64,000 nucleotides of DNA, taken from Cucumis sativus. Taxonomy: Eukaryota; Streptophyta; Magnoliopsida; Cucurbitales; Cucurbitaceae. The notes under the pieces were generated by a model. It saw only the letters and a program-made list of their open reading frames with translations, was not told the origin of the DNA and ran no database searches. The stretch's first letter is position 1. Every line of letters begins with the position of its first letter. Shown here piece by piece: positions 12,101-23,830 of this stretch. The DNA lies in NCBI RefSeq assembly GCF_000004075.3, contig NC_026659.2, positions 26,864,272 through 26,928,271 of the forward strand. Direction: 5' to 3'. A program made the position numbers and the translations under genes.

Positions 12101-15085
12101 CTAATATGCTTTTAGTTTTGCTTTTGTAATCCAGATGGATCAGCAGACAACAACAAAAAGCTATAAAACTGATAGTAAGGTCCATAACTAAAAATAATAT
12201 CAGGTTTGAAAACTATAGCAGGAACTCTGCCAAAGTAAATCAAGAATCCAATGATTGAAGGATGAAAGATTACCAGAAAGAGAAGATACCATTTCCATGA
12301 TGCCTGTCCTGACACCTTCACCAGCTACAGAAAGCACTTTCATGTATGCCTACAATAGTTGTACTCTTAAATGAGAATGATGGGAACCGAAACATACAAC
12401 TCCGAATAATTTCTATGCTTTCTAGGAAAAATATTGTTTTGTCTAAGTGATTTTGAGGGTAAAAAAAAACCGTCAATAAGTTCAATCAAAACCTGAATAG
12501 TCAGGCTACTTGTAACATGAAAGAAACATAACAATAGCAGAGTAAATATCGTTGTTATCCATGTAACTTTGAAATCCACATGCAAACCCAGATCTCAAGG
12601 TAGTTGGACCCATGCATTTAAAGGAAAATGATATCCAGATGAAACCATCAACTTACAGTCATTTCCACCCCCTCAACCCGCCCAACATATGTATTTCCAT
12701 CTCCCTCACAGTCAAAGAAGATACAAGGAAAACAAGTGAAAAAGCAGGAAGATGATGCAAATCTTGCATTGGCAATATCCATATCATATCTTAATGAATG
12801 CAACAAGCTATATTTCAAGTAACTGAAAAAAGTTGTTACCTAATGCATAAAACCTGGTTAATCAACTAAAAGCTAGTAAAATCAATAATTCAAACTAGAC
12901 GTTCTATCAAGTTAGTATCAGCAAATAATTAAAATCCATACCATCTGATTTGTTCTGTCCACAAGTTTTGAAGCAGTTAATGCAGATCTTAAATATTTGT
13001 ACTGGCAGTTTTCACTAGATGGAAAATTAGTACTGATCTGCAAAAATGCCACAAAACAATCAATTAGTATTATCAAGCTAGCACATCAACAATATAATTA
13101 TGTTGGTCAACAGGTCCATAAAAGCTAAATCACTTCATGTTCTCAATTATCTTGATTACTATTTTAGGATCCACATCCAAGACAAAATAGATCATGGTTA
13201 TCAGGATCTTGTAAATGATCTAACGATATTTGACTAGAAAGAAATTGGGGAAAATGGCATGAACATAAAGAAGCGGCCCAAGATACCTGGTAGATAGATG
13301 AGCCCAAAGAATGGAGAGCTTCCTCAAATGTACAAGGGAAAGATTCACTCCATGCAAGTGTTGCAGAGAGAACAGAAATGCCCTCGTACTCACTCAACTC
13401 AATCTATGAAGACCATAATTATTTAAGGATATTATAAGCACATATGCCTCCAGAGAGTTAAAACCGATGTACCAGGAAGACCATATCAATGGCATTATTC
13501 TGGCATTAAATAAATCCGGATAGAAATTTACTTGGGGAACGCAATAGTATGAATGACCAGCCTCGTTCTTTAGTGAAGATGTCTCCCCGTTATTAGCATT
13601 GACAAAACCATAAGCCATAATGGGAGCTGAATCATTCATGACATACCTTCGTAAAAAGTAATAGAACACGCTTGAGTAGGCCGAGCTTTCAGTGACATTG
13701 AATAGTAAATCAGATAAAACAACATTTTGCACACCCATAAAGAAACCATAACAACAGGCATTGTATTCAATTACAAGTAATTAAGACATGCAGTAAATGC
13801 CAGTGCTTCTAAAAACTTAAAACCAGAGATTAAAAATACAATTCAAGAAAAAGGGGTGAACAAATACATTAATTTTTTCATTCGAAACAACAAGGATTTA
13901 AACATACAACCTTTCAAAGAGTTTCTAATGTCTTGATTGATTGAATATAGAAAAATACATTAATTTGTCAAAAAGGCATTTTACCAAACAAAAGCTAAAT
14001 TGTTGATCTACTCTCCACAAAACTTCGAAGTTGGACCAGAGCTGATCCGCAAAAGTGCAAATTTCAACCCAACTTATCGGATAACTTGAAAAATATATAT
14101 ATAGCAGTTAAAAAAAGATCATGCCACTTTTTCAACTTTTCAGGCACTTTTTCACTACTACCACCTTAATAGAAAAAATATACAGCATTCTCATACGCTT
14201 TCCTTTTAAAGTAATGCTGATTCTAGTAAATAAACCAGTAAACTGGAGGTAAGGAATGAAAGGAACCTTTTCAATGTACTTTGTTTTGATGAAGTAGAAG
14301 ACAAGCTTGCAAAGTAAATTGCAGTACCAATTCCAAAAACACCGCGGGTATCATTCAAGTACAATGACTTAATCGTCGGGTCCTTCTCATTGGAAACGAA
14401 AAATATAGGATAAACTTCAGACGACTCTGGTTGACAACAGAACCACAAAAGAGCTTTTGCACTCGGGGGAACAGCCACCTACAAATTCATCATTATTTTA
14501 CCGTTTCACAGCGTACAAACCAAACAAAGAAACTACTGACAGCCCTTTAAAATGTTGGCTGCATTTTCAGGCTCGTTCTACTCCAAATACAAATACAAAT
14601 ACACGAGAGAAATGATCGAAATATAAACAAAATCTCACCTGAAACCTGAAAACTCCCTGGGAAGAACGTGGAGATTCTAATTTAAACTTTTCAATAGCCT
14701 CAGTTATACTCTCCAGACCCTGCTTAAGCGTTAGAGCCGGTGGCAATGTATGCGTAATGCACATCTCCACCAACAAATCCACATCTTCAAGATCAGATAA
14801 CTCCATTGCACCCATTACTGGACTGTCATACCGCACACCCTGAACACCCAATAAGCTCAGAAAAATTAGAAAGTAAACAAAAATTAAACTTTACAAACAG
14901 TGATCGAAAATATGGACCTTGAAGGAGGAATTCTGAGGCAAGTGGAAGGAGCCTGGTTGGCGGGAAGCTTTGGGAATGAAAGCGAAAGTAGAGATGAGTT
15001 TTGAGCGCGGGAAAGAACTTCTAATGAAAGGTCTCACTGGATGAAGAACAGCAAGCTTATGTGCTGTTAGAGTGTCTGCTTGCAT
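157..15085 (-). CDS. PHYLLO: PHYLLO: fused MenF-remnant/MenD/MenC/MenH protein of phylloquinone synthesis (3' end outside window)
   Basis: Plastid multifunctional enzyme that converts isochorismate towards o-succinylbenzoate for vitamin K1. Exons (right to left): 15085-14918, 14839-14639, 14478-14267, 13646-13532, 13403-13287, 13037-12942, 12704-12657, 12349-12290, 11785-11720, 11043-10939, 10868-10674, 9872-9774, 9241-8675, 7723-7499, 7089-6787, 6385-6318, 5158-5000, 3999-3874, 3746-3615, 3515-3392, 3234-3079, 2980-2738, 2588-2421, 2216-2073, 1540-1079, 897-589, 508-351, 264-157. All phases agree, giving about 1644 residues before the edge; roughly 95 more are expected. Residues 1-56 look like a transit peptide and 57-361 are the MenF remnant. 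MenD follows to about 980, with a thiamine-diphosphate region starting GDVSFLHDTNGL. MenC is about 1010-1400, with KLK, RVDANRNW, YIEEP, ALDET and VIKPS. MenH starts near 1454, with HGCLGTGEDW and GYSMGARIAM. The start is the first ATG, at 15085. The intron after 2738 has a GA 5' splice site. Exons 12657-12704 and 12290-12349 are the least certain. Confidence 0.93.
2589..2737 (-). other. PHYLLO intron with non-canonical GA-AG ends
   Basis: The upstream exon ends in the codons for AIKLK and the downstream exon opens in frame with VARQRN. The intron begins GAAAGC where GTAAGC would be canonical, and no GT lies in the following 30 bases. The 3' end is an ordinary TTGCAG. Read through, the frame gives Glu-Ser-stop. 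Bases 2736-2737 on the plus strand carry the unusual dinucleotide. Confidence 0.75.
5321..5561 (+). mobile_element. TRIM (miniature LTR retrotransposon), 241 bp, in a PHYLLO intron
   Basis: Two similar terminal repeats, 5321-5384 and 5491-5561, both open with TGTTG and share the stretch around TTAAGCTTTTGGGTGAATCG. A primer-binding site like the initiator Met-tRNA type (TGGTATCAG, 5385-5393) follows the left repeat, and a polypurine tract (GAGGGGGAG, 5482-5490) precedes the right one. The flanks carry the duplication GTAAT at 5316-5320 and 5562-5566. The left repeat lacks its last few bases. There is no coding capacity, as expected of a TRIM. Confidence 0.88.
5699..5772. repeat. Two-copy tandem repeat, 37-bp unit
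   Basis: Two adjacent 37-bp copies (5699-5735, 5736-5772) differ at one base. They lie in the same PHYLLO intron as the TRIM and the solo LTR. Confidence 0.85.
5901..6273 (+). mobile_element. Solo LTR, 373 bp, antisense in a PHYLLO intron
   Basis: The element starts TG (TGCGAGACCCCC) and ends CA (CCAAACA). A perfect 5-bp duplication TAACA flanks it at 5896-5900 and 6274-6278. Its first 60 bases resemble the start of the solo LTR at 21380. No internal retrotransposon sequence is adjacent, so recombination between two LTRs probably removed the rest. A Ty3-type origin is only a guess from the TG-AGACCCC opening. Confidence 0.75.
8265..8500 (-). mobile_element. LINE 3'-end remnant in a PHYLLO intron
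   Basis: Read on the minus strand, the stretch near 8390-8445 translates as NASLWVSVTKDFSNYP followed shortly by a YWSPLF-like run. That resembles the end of plant L1-type reverse transcriptase ORFs (SLWASVSK..CNY..WSPFL). It is followed by T-rich sequence as in LINE tails. Frames are broken, so it is dead. No target duplication was identified, and the ends are approximate. Confidence 0.5.
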
Positions 15086-16131
15086 TGTGTGTGGCTGATG
15101 CAAAAACCTTCAAAGAGAGAGATTCTGAGAGAGAAGAAGATAACGAAAATGTTTGGGAGAGAGGACGATAAGAGAAATTATCAATCTTCGAGGATAATAT
15201 ATGATTGCACGTTAAAAAGCAGTTCTCTTAAGACATGAAATAGATAAAAGTGGATTTTTGGCCAATGATCATCATTTTTCTTTTGGCCAAAAATGTAAAA
15301 GGAAATCACCAAGCAATGAATTTCATTTTATTACTCTTTCTGCCAACAAGAATGTTTTATGGCGAGCTGTATTTATAAATGGTTCCAATCCTAATTTAGC
15401 TTCTGCTTTTCATTTTGGTTTACTTTAGCTTATTTACTATTAAATTAATTTATTTTGATACGAATAGATATACATGACAACAAAGATAGGAAAAAAAACT
15501 TATAAACTAATTAAGAAAATTCAAGAACAAAAGTAGCATTTAAACTTGATAAATTTGTCGTTTTTTCCGCGCACTCACTAGCCAAGTTGGTGGTGTCTCC
15601 GTTTTGAAACTGTTATTGGACTCGCTCTCTTCTTCCTATTTTGTGGAAGAGGGTTTGGTTTGTTTTTGAGGAAATGATATTCCCACTGTTGTCTGCTCTG
15701 TTTTTTATGAGGAGATTGTTTGTCCTAGTTTGGTTGCTTGATTAATGAATTTTATCTTAGAAAAAAGAATTAAATTAGTACTTAAAATTGATAGATTCGT
15801 CATTCTGGATGTAAGATTACAACATTAGTCGGACAAATTTTTTATTGACTTGTGGATGTTCTACTGTAATCAAATGCTCGTCTATGAAGAGAGGGAGGGC
15901 ATTCTCTCTATAAATTATCACCCTCCTTGTCTTTGACTTTGTTGCTCAACTTGTCTTCTATCAGCAAGTTTATTGCTACAATTTGGGCTACATGCCCTTT
16001 TAATGGTGGCTCCAGAGTCTGCAACCATTTGTCTGGTGACTAAAATACCGGGCAGCTGTCTAAAAACAGTACTCCCCTAGAATTCCTTCGGCTTGAGAAT
16101 ACTCCGACATACTTTGATCTTGTCCGTCCAG
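15086..16131. other. Intergenic: PHYLLO upstream region and CPN60B4 3' flank
   Basis: About 1 kb separates two genes transcribed in the same direction. The right half should hold the CPN60B4 3' UTR and polyadenylation signals, and the left part the PHYLLO promoter and leader (AG-rich just upstream of 15085). The stretch around 15560-15770 is less AT-rich and could be a degraded repeat. I see no coding sequence. Confidence 0.6.
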
Positions 16132-19100
16132 CTAGAGACCCAATTGTCCGACGCCTCCTATAACATCAAAAGGCAGGCTTGTTAATCAAAACGAATTGAT
16201 ATCAGAGAATAAAGGCATGTATATTGTTTAACCCATTTACCTGAGATTGGCATCGGTGTTCTTCTTGGGATGAGCTGTGATTCCTTCATATCAACTACAA
16301 CAGCATCGGATGTCAGGAAAGTTTTGGAAACAGAAGCTGCATGCTCCAGGCAACATCTAACAACCTGTCCCAGATTTCAGTAGAGAACTAAAGAGTTAGG
16401 ACAAGAATTGTTGGCTGATGGAATATATTTTCAATCAACCTCTATCAATCCACATTTTTCCAAGTTCCTTTAGCTGCTAAAAATTTCAGGTTTCACCAAA
16501 AGATGGATGCTTTTCTGTAATTCGGAAATCCTTAAAAACTATTTGGAATGGTAAAGCACAGACTGTCAAAGAGCTCTGAACAAAGTTAATAAACCTTTGA
16601 TGGATCCATGATACCAGCTTTCATTAGATCCTCGTAACGGTCTGTGGCGGCATTATATCCATAATCCAGATCATTGTTACTTAGAATCTGTGAGATAGAA
16701 AGTTAATTTTACCATGATTGATTAGCCTCGACAGAGAGAAAAACTGTACACCGTAAATTAGAAGCAAATTCCTTTGTGCACAGCGACCTTATCTATAACA
16801 ACACTTCCATTGACACCGGCATTTCTCGCTATTAGTTTTGTAGGATAACTCAAAGCCCTTTTGAAAATTTCGGCTCCAACCTGCAGTTGACCAGTGAAAT
16901 TAATATAAACAAATTAGAGAATCCATCATACGTATTAACGTGATATTCTAGTTGATATGCTAAGTAAAACTAAATTTCCCTGTAATCATCATAATCTAGC
17001 AAACTTGATATTTAATATTAGAAAATTATAACAGAAAATTTTGGGGTAAACCGAGAGGGGTAATACCATCTGCTCGTCATTTTCCAGGACATTTTTTATA
17101 GCATCCACCTTTGTAGACAGCCTTAAAAGACAACAACCTCCACCAACAACAACACCTTCTTCAATAGCAGCCTACAACAAAGTACAAACATAAGATTATA
17201 ACTGATATTTGGAACTCATGTTCTCAAGGACAACAGACCAACTGTACACCTTTGATGCATTCAAAGCATCCTCGATCCTTAACTGTCTATCCTTCAACTC
17301 AACTTCAGTTTGTGCTCCTACCTACAATTTAGAATATGGACAAAGTGAATGAGTCTGGTGTAAATTGCTAATTCCGGATGATGATAATTGTAAATCATTT
17401 GACCTGAATTATTGCAATTCGCCCAGATAATCTTGCAATTCTCTCATTCAATATCTTCTTCGGAAATTTTTCCTCAGTGTTCTGCAGAATAGATAATAGT
17501 ATGTCACTTGGTGTATTCAACTAAACGTCAAAGCAATATACTTCATCACGGAAATTTATGTTCTTTTATATTACTCAGAAATGGATCCTGCAATGCAGAA
17601 AACCTCGAAATGTAGGATATCTCAGCATTAGATAAGGGATGATTCCAGCACCTCCATAAGCTTTTGAATTTGTAAGACCCTTTTCTGAACAGCTTCCCGA
17701 GTATTCCCATCTGTAACTATCAGTGTGGAATCTTTTGATATAACAACCTTACAAGCGGAGCCCAATACCTCCTTGCCTGTCTTTTCTAACGTCAATCCAT
17801 TATCTTCTCTGACCACGGTAGCTGCAAACATATCAAAGAGTTGCACTTCGGATCAAATTTAAGATCAAAATCTTCCAAGAACAAACAGAAAACTACAGGT
17901 AAAATGCATTTTCTTTTTATTAACATCATGTAAATAAGCTCAAAGATAAGCTTTGCTCCATTGCATCAAGATGATAGTTTTTTTTTTTTTAATGAAAGAT
18001 GATAGTATTCAGTTAAATGATGACAATGATGTTATACTTAATTAAATGCATCATCCTTGAAAATCCATGGTATTTCATCCTATTATCATCATGAAATGTC
18101 TTTGACTGATTCCCTTTATCTCTGATATACGTTTATGTTGAAATCTCATTGAATGTAGTATTGCACCACTCCATGTATCTATAAATTAGTTGCATTTAAA
18201 CAGTGCCCTTTTCCTTATTTTTCATCTTTTTTTGGGGGGGTTTGGATTTCTTTCTTTTTTGACTTGCAGATGGTTTTAGAGTTAAGAAAAATGGGGAAAG
18301 CACAAGGACTCAAAACTCTCTTCTAATAATCTGCTACCTCCAGTTAAAGTGGCTATGTCATCTAAATAGTGACTCTTGCGCTCGCCAAAGGCAGGAGCCT
18401 TGATAGCGGCTGCCTTCAGCACACCTCTAAGTTTATTCCTAATTACTGGAGCCAGAGCTTCCGGCTCAATGCCCTCTGCCAATATCACAATTGGGTATTT
18501 CTCTTTCACTGCATTGTCCAATATTTTAAACATCTCCTTTGGATCTGAAATTTTTTTGTCGACCAACAGTAACTGCAACCAAAAATCCCCATTTCTAAAG
18601 ATTACGTTTTTATATAAAAGAAAAACATATTATTTAAAGTCCGGTTGCTACCTTGCACTCATGGAATTCTACTACCATCTTCCTTCTATCAGTCACGAAG
18701 TATGGGGATAAATATCCACGATCAAATTGCATCCCTTCAACAATTTGTAAACTATTATCCACACTCTTCCCTTTTTCAATTTGGACGACTCCCTTCCATC
18801 CAACTTGACGAAAGGCATCTGAAACCAAACTTCCCACAGCATAATCATTCCCTGCGCTAACTGCGGCCACGTGTGCTATCTCGTGGTCTTCAACCTACAA
18901 GTTTGAAATATGTAGCAGTTGAATAGATCAATGACAAACTGTAAGTAGACTACCGCTTGCGGCTAAAATTGATACTTTGTCTTTTCATTCACAGTGAAGC
19001 ACGTCTCAAGGTTTTGAACCTTCCACACTGAAAGAAGCATAACCTTACTTACCTCTCTTGACATCAATTTCAGCTCAGAAACTAGTGCTTTTGCAGTCTT

Positions 19101-20780
19101 CTCAATCCCACGTGCAATTTGAACAGGATTCATGCCAGATGCAATAACCTACAAAGTGCATTTTATTATTAGTGCTTAAAAACTGGCCAGACTATTAATT
19201 GTGGTGAGAAAAATAGTTAAAATAATTTATTGTTCTTTCATAGTACAGAAAACCTCATCGCTGCATATGATAGAGACTGAAAGCTAGTTTCATCAAACAA
19301 CCCAATATCTAAACACCAATAGTCCTAGGAAATCTCAAAGTTAATCCAAACCAAGAGTCAAAGATTAACTAGTTTGGCCATTAATCAGCCCAGTTATTAG
19401 GCTATTTGCCCAAGTCATTAGACTGAGTCCAATAACAGCATCACTATAGAAAATTTACATTGTGGGGGTGTGTATGTGTAACTTGAATATTTTAGATATT
19501 TAAATCATAAATCGTGTACCAATAAATTAAATATAGAAAAAATAATAATCAATATGAAATTTAAAATTTAATTATTTATAATATACAAAATTTGTTTTGT
19601 TTTTTACATGGTACGTTCATTCGTCTTTTTAATAATGAATTACAAGTTATTGAAAACTTCGTTAAATGTTAAAATCGGGTACGGTATTCCATTGTCCAAA
19701 TAGCAGTACTAGTTGTTTTAGACGACTGATATTCATGCATGGAATTCCATTGACTACCTTCATACCCTCAGCAATCAATCCTTGGGCAAGAACGACAGAT
19801 GTAGTGGAACCATCACCAGCAAGGTCATTCGTCTTAGCACCAGCTTGTCTCACCAATTTCACCCCAACGTTCTCTAAAGGGTCTTCCAGCTCAATCTAGC
19901 TTTCCAACCAGATCATAATCAAATTCCAAAAGAATAATCTTAGTTTAGAGGATACACAAGAGAATTTACAGATGACCTTGAATAAGTACTTGTGTCATCA
20001 TTCATAAGCCTAGACATGCTGAATTTTGCAAGGGGATTTTCAAACGAATTTCTTTCCCTTTTATCACTGATCCCAAAGTTATATTATACATAAACTTATC
20101 ATCAAAAACAATTTCAGTTTACATTAAGTTGTCAAGGTACTATACACCTTTACTGAACTGTTTAAAAGAAATCCCCAAGCTGGCCAATGGCCCATACAGT
20201 CATAGATATCAAGAAAAAAAATCTCATTGTGATTCTTCACCGCATAAGAGAAAGACATTAACCAAAAGATTCATAAAAAAGAGGGGGGAAAAAAATAGAA
20301 TACCTCTTTCAGGACGGTTTCACCATCGTTGACGATCTTGGGCGGTCCATATTTATTCTGAAGCACCACATTCCTCCCCTTCGGTCCCAAGGTAATACCC
20401 ACCAGCTCCGCTACCAAATTAACTCCGACCTGTTCACCAAAATCAACCTGTTCAATCATCGAACAAAAGCAAAACCCTTGGGGCAAAGAAACAACAAGTG
20501 CTTAGTCCGAGTACGTAACCTGAAGTTTTTTAAAAGTAGAGCCATCGTGGTTGAAGTAAAGGTCCTTGGGCGGAGGTTTGGGGGTGGAGTTCAACGCAGG
20601 AGGCAATGAAGACGGCGGTTTGTTTGGAAATGGTAATGATTTTGGTTTCGTTCTTGATGTTGATATTGGATTGGTAAAAGATAGTGGAGAAATGGGAGTG
20701 GGAGAAGACGCCATAGTTCTGGTACTCGCAGTGAAGGATGAAGATAAGAGGAAGATATGCCGGCGAATGGGAGTAGCCAT
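16132..20780 (-). CDS. CPN60B4: Plastid chaperonin-60 beta-type subunit (CPN60 beta-4-like)
   Basis: GroEL-family folding subunit of the chloroplast. Exons (right to left): 20780-20520, 20429-20304, 19895-19758, 19148-19053, 18894-18652, 18572-18338, 17821-17652, 17481-17404, 17321-17250, 17171-17067, 16880-16788, 16687-16595, 16364-16241, 16157-16132. They give about 619 residues with consistent phases. A Ser/Pro-rich transit peptide is followed by [11 protein letters not shown]. Hallmarks seen: [21 protein letters not shown] with the ATP-binding Asp, [29 protein letters not shown] and DPSK. The C-terminus is a short [16 protein letters not shown] tail rather than the DNSGYGY-like ending of ordinary beta subunits. 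The tail and overall divergence point to beta-4, which in Arabidopsis is needed to fold NdhH of the NDH complex. Exon 2 and the last exon each have two in-frame acceptors. LSGR stands where LSGG is usual. Confidence 0.92.
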
Positions 20781-21374
20781 TAGCTATTAGCCAAGCGGGA
20801 AATATCTGTACGGCTTGTTTTGGCGCGATTATGGGTCCGTCAATTAACGGAAAACTGACTTCTTTTTCTTTTCCCTTTATCTTGATGACTTAATTACAGT
20901 TTGTTTAGTTATTATAATGTTTGTACTTTCAATTAATTATAAAATTTAGTGCTTAATGCTTATTATTATTATTAGATGAATGTTGATTTTGATAAAATAA
21001 ATATTTAATTATTTATTAACAATGTTTCCTATACGCTTTGAAAATACAATCACATCTGATTTGAAAATCAGTTGACTATTACGAGAGAGTGTTAGAAGGT
21101 GTAGAACTAGTGAACCTGTACCATATTTTAGAGAAGAGGCAATAACGAGCAATGAAACTCGCATATAAATCTATATGAGAAGTAATGAATTAAATTTAAA
21201 GTTTATCAACAACAACAATACTTGAACTAAAATTTTGAAAATAAATGAGCTAAAATTGTATAAAATTGAATATTTTCTTTAATATGTACAGTGAGTGGTT
21301 AAGAAATAATATTGGTGACTCAAGTAAGCATAACTCAACTAGTACTATGACATAATACCAACTTCAATATTCAA
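20781..21374. other. Intergenic: CPN60B4 upstream region
   Basis: AT-rich sequence upstream of the chaperonin start codon, bounded on the right by the solo LTR. The first 60 bases are comparatively GC-rich and probably hold the leader and core promoter. I see no clear TATA box and no coding sequence. Confidence 0.5.
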
Positions 21375-21379
21375 TAAAC

Positions 21380-21774
21380 TGTAAGACCCCCAATTATCCA
21401 TACTTATAGGAGGAAGGGTAGAAAAGTAACTGCACAGGGAATTATTATGGAGAAATGATTGGAAGGACGTTCTGAGTGGTAGGGCCCACTGGGCTGAGGA
21501 ATATGTGAGTCTATAAATAGGATTATTAGGTTGGAGTAGCTAGGGTATTTTTATCTTTTAGGAGGTAGGGCTACAGCAGCCACCAGGGTCTCTTAAAACC
21601 AAGAGGCTGGTATGATCTTTTCTGCATTTTTCCTTGTTGTTTCTTGTTATTTCTTTTCATCTTGTGAATCTGGATCATTTGGCTTTATATATAAATAAAG
21701 TAAACCAGAGTACCGCCTCTGTTTAAGCCATTTATACAGTCCTTTCGGTCTAAATTATTGTTAGTATCCTAACA
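21380..21774 (+). mobile_element. Solo LTR, 395 bp
   Basis: Starts TGTAAGACCCCC and ends CCTAACA, with a perfect 5-bp duplication TAAAC at 21375-21379 and 21775-21779. Inside are a TATA-like CTATAAATAGG near 21511 and an AATAAAG polyadenylation-like signal further on, which fits U3/R/U5 order on the plus strand. Its 5' end is related to the solo LTR at 5901. No internal region is left. Confidence 0.85.
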
Positions 21775-21779
21775 TAAAC

Positions 21780-23830
21780 CCTCCTATTATTACCAGAAAA
21801 ATATATATATGAAACCAAATAAAAATAAATATGATAACGTGATATGCATATTTGTGATATTTCAAAAAAATACTAATATTTGTGAGCTATGAGACTAATG
21901 AACAGAACTGTCTCCGACAAGAAATGTAAATTTAAATGGTAAAATTGTAAATATAACCATCATATTTAGAGATAGAGCACAGTCCAAAAGAATTTATTCA
22001 ACTCCTAACATCAACTACGATCACATCCACGTTGTAAGAGTTTATTAATGATAAGATTATATTATTAATAAAAATTTATCATTTATAGGTTTCACTATAT
22101 TTATAATTTTTTAAAAATATCTCTGCACATTCGAATAATTCCATTCCCAATATATTACAGATAGTAATTATTATTTGTTATTTATATTTTAAATGGAAAC
22201 AAACTTCTTGATTGAGTTAATGAAACGAGGATAAGAATCAAATTACAAACAAAGATACAATAGTAGAAAGAGTTAGAGGATCAATTGAAGAACCGTGCGT
22301 CTCAACAAGTTCAGCATGCCCATAGCAGTCTAAGCAAGACCAAATACAAGGTCAAGCTATCATCGACAATGGACAAGGAATACAAAAGAAAATACAAAGA
22401 TTCAACAATACAAATTCAAATACAGCATCAATAACGGTAATTTGGAAAAAATAAAAGCACTCCAGTTTACACAAAAGCAATTTTTGAGAACATGTGTTTC
22501 ATTTCGCGGCCATTGGGCTGTATATCATATAAGTATGTCAACAAATATGATCATCATGTCGGATCCTTAATCCTTATCCATTAAAATCAGATCTATTTTG
22601 CTCTAGGATATGATCCGATTTCAATCTTCTGGCAGAAAACTGGCTACTGTTTTACCCTCCACATAGCAGCAGTAATGAAGAAACCTTCGTTTAAGAAAGC
22701 TGTAGAGAGGGGATGAATAAGGAGATTGTGATAGGATTTCCCTATCCAAATCCATCAAGTTGTTCTCGGTATTTGGAGCCAAATTTGATTCTGAAAGATG
22801 CCAAATCAGACAAAAGGGAAAGAAAATTTGACAGCAAATGACAGTAAAGTAGAGAGGGTTTAATCGTACTACGGCGGCAACAGAACATTGTAGTTGAGAA
22901 ATAAAATAAAGGGTGAGAGCAATGTGATGTGATCATGCAACAGCAATTGTCAATGTAAAAAAGGAAAATGAAAAAAAAAAAAGTTGTTTACTGTTCAGCC
23001 ACCACCTGAAACGTCACCTCTGATCAAGACAATTCCTTATGGTTGATTAACAGTGCCGCCTGAAATGTTTCAATTTTAACACCAAGGTTACGCAACAAAT
23101 TCTAATACCACATCTAGCGATGGAGAAAGGGAGAGGAAAAAAGAGAGTCAAATCCTTTCTTTTGAGGTTTTTGCGTGATTGAACAGTATAATTAAGATAT
23201 AAACTGTTAAGCTTGATTGTTTAAATCAGCTTCCAAAATTTCTTTTTTTTTAAAAAAGCAAGGTAATAGGGTGTTTTTGTATTAGTGGATACCATTTTCA
23301 AAAGTTTGGCCTCTTATGGTATTCATTTCAATGATGAGCCACTAACAGCAGCGCCCTCCACCATGACTTGTCCTATTGTGCCCCTCTTATTTTGTGCAGA
23401 ATTTTGGCTGTTTTTCCACCATAGACTTTGCTCACTGGACATAAATCTTACTTCCTCTGTTATATTGTTTCCTGTTTCTTATCCATTTCTCCCTCTGGTG
23501 GAACTTTAATGATGTAAGCTGGTGGGGTTTTAAAAGGAAAATTATGAAGTTATGATTCAGGCATCCATGATCTAAAATGATTATATCATTTTCAGGTACT
23601 TTGGCTCATCCAGCTTCATTATGTATATGCGGCGGGCAGAGAGTACTTTGTTTCATGAATGCAATTTTAACAGATACTGAGTAGACTTCGGATTGAACCT
23701 ATGGTTGAAAATTGAAACAATCTTATTCTAGTACTGATCTCATACAAGCTCAAGGCAAAGACTAATGACTAATCAGAAAACTAGATAAAAAGAACTAGAA
23801 GTTCTTATCAGAGAGTTAAAAGATTTATCC
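21780..23830. other. Intergenic: no supported gene; possible transcribed stretch at 22540-22960
   Basis: Mostly AT-rich. Between about 22540 and 22960 base composition and codon-like texture rise. On the minus strand there is a 64-codon ATG frame (22936-22742) that I do not recognise. It could be a short RNA gene, an exon relic or chance. The right part should include the bZIP 3' UTR. Confidence 0.4.

Noticed and set aside
15086..15103. PHYLLO start six codons upstream
   Set aside because: The frame is open there, but the codon at 15103 is TTG; the first ATG is at 15085.
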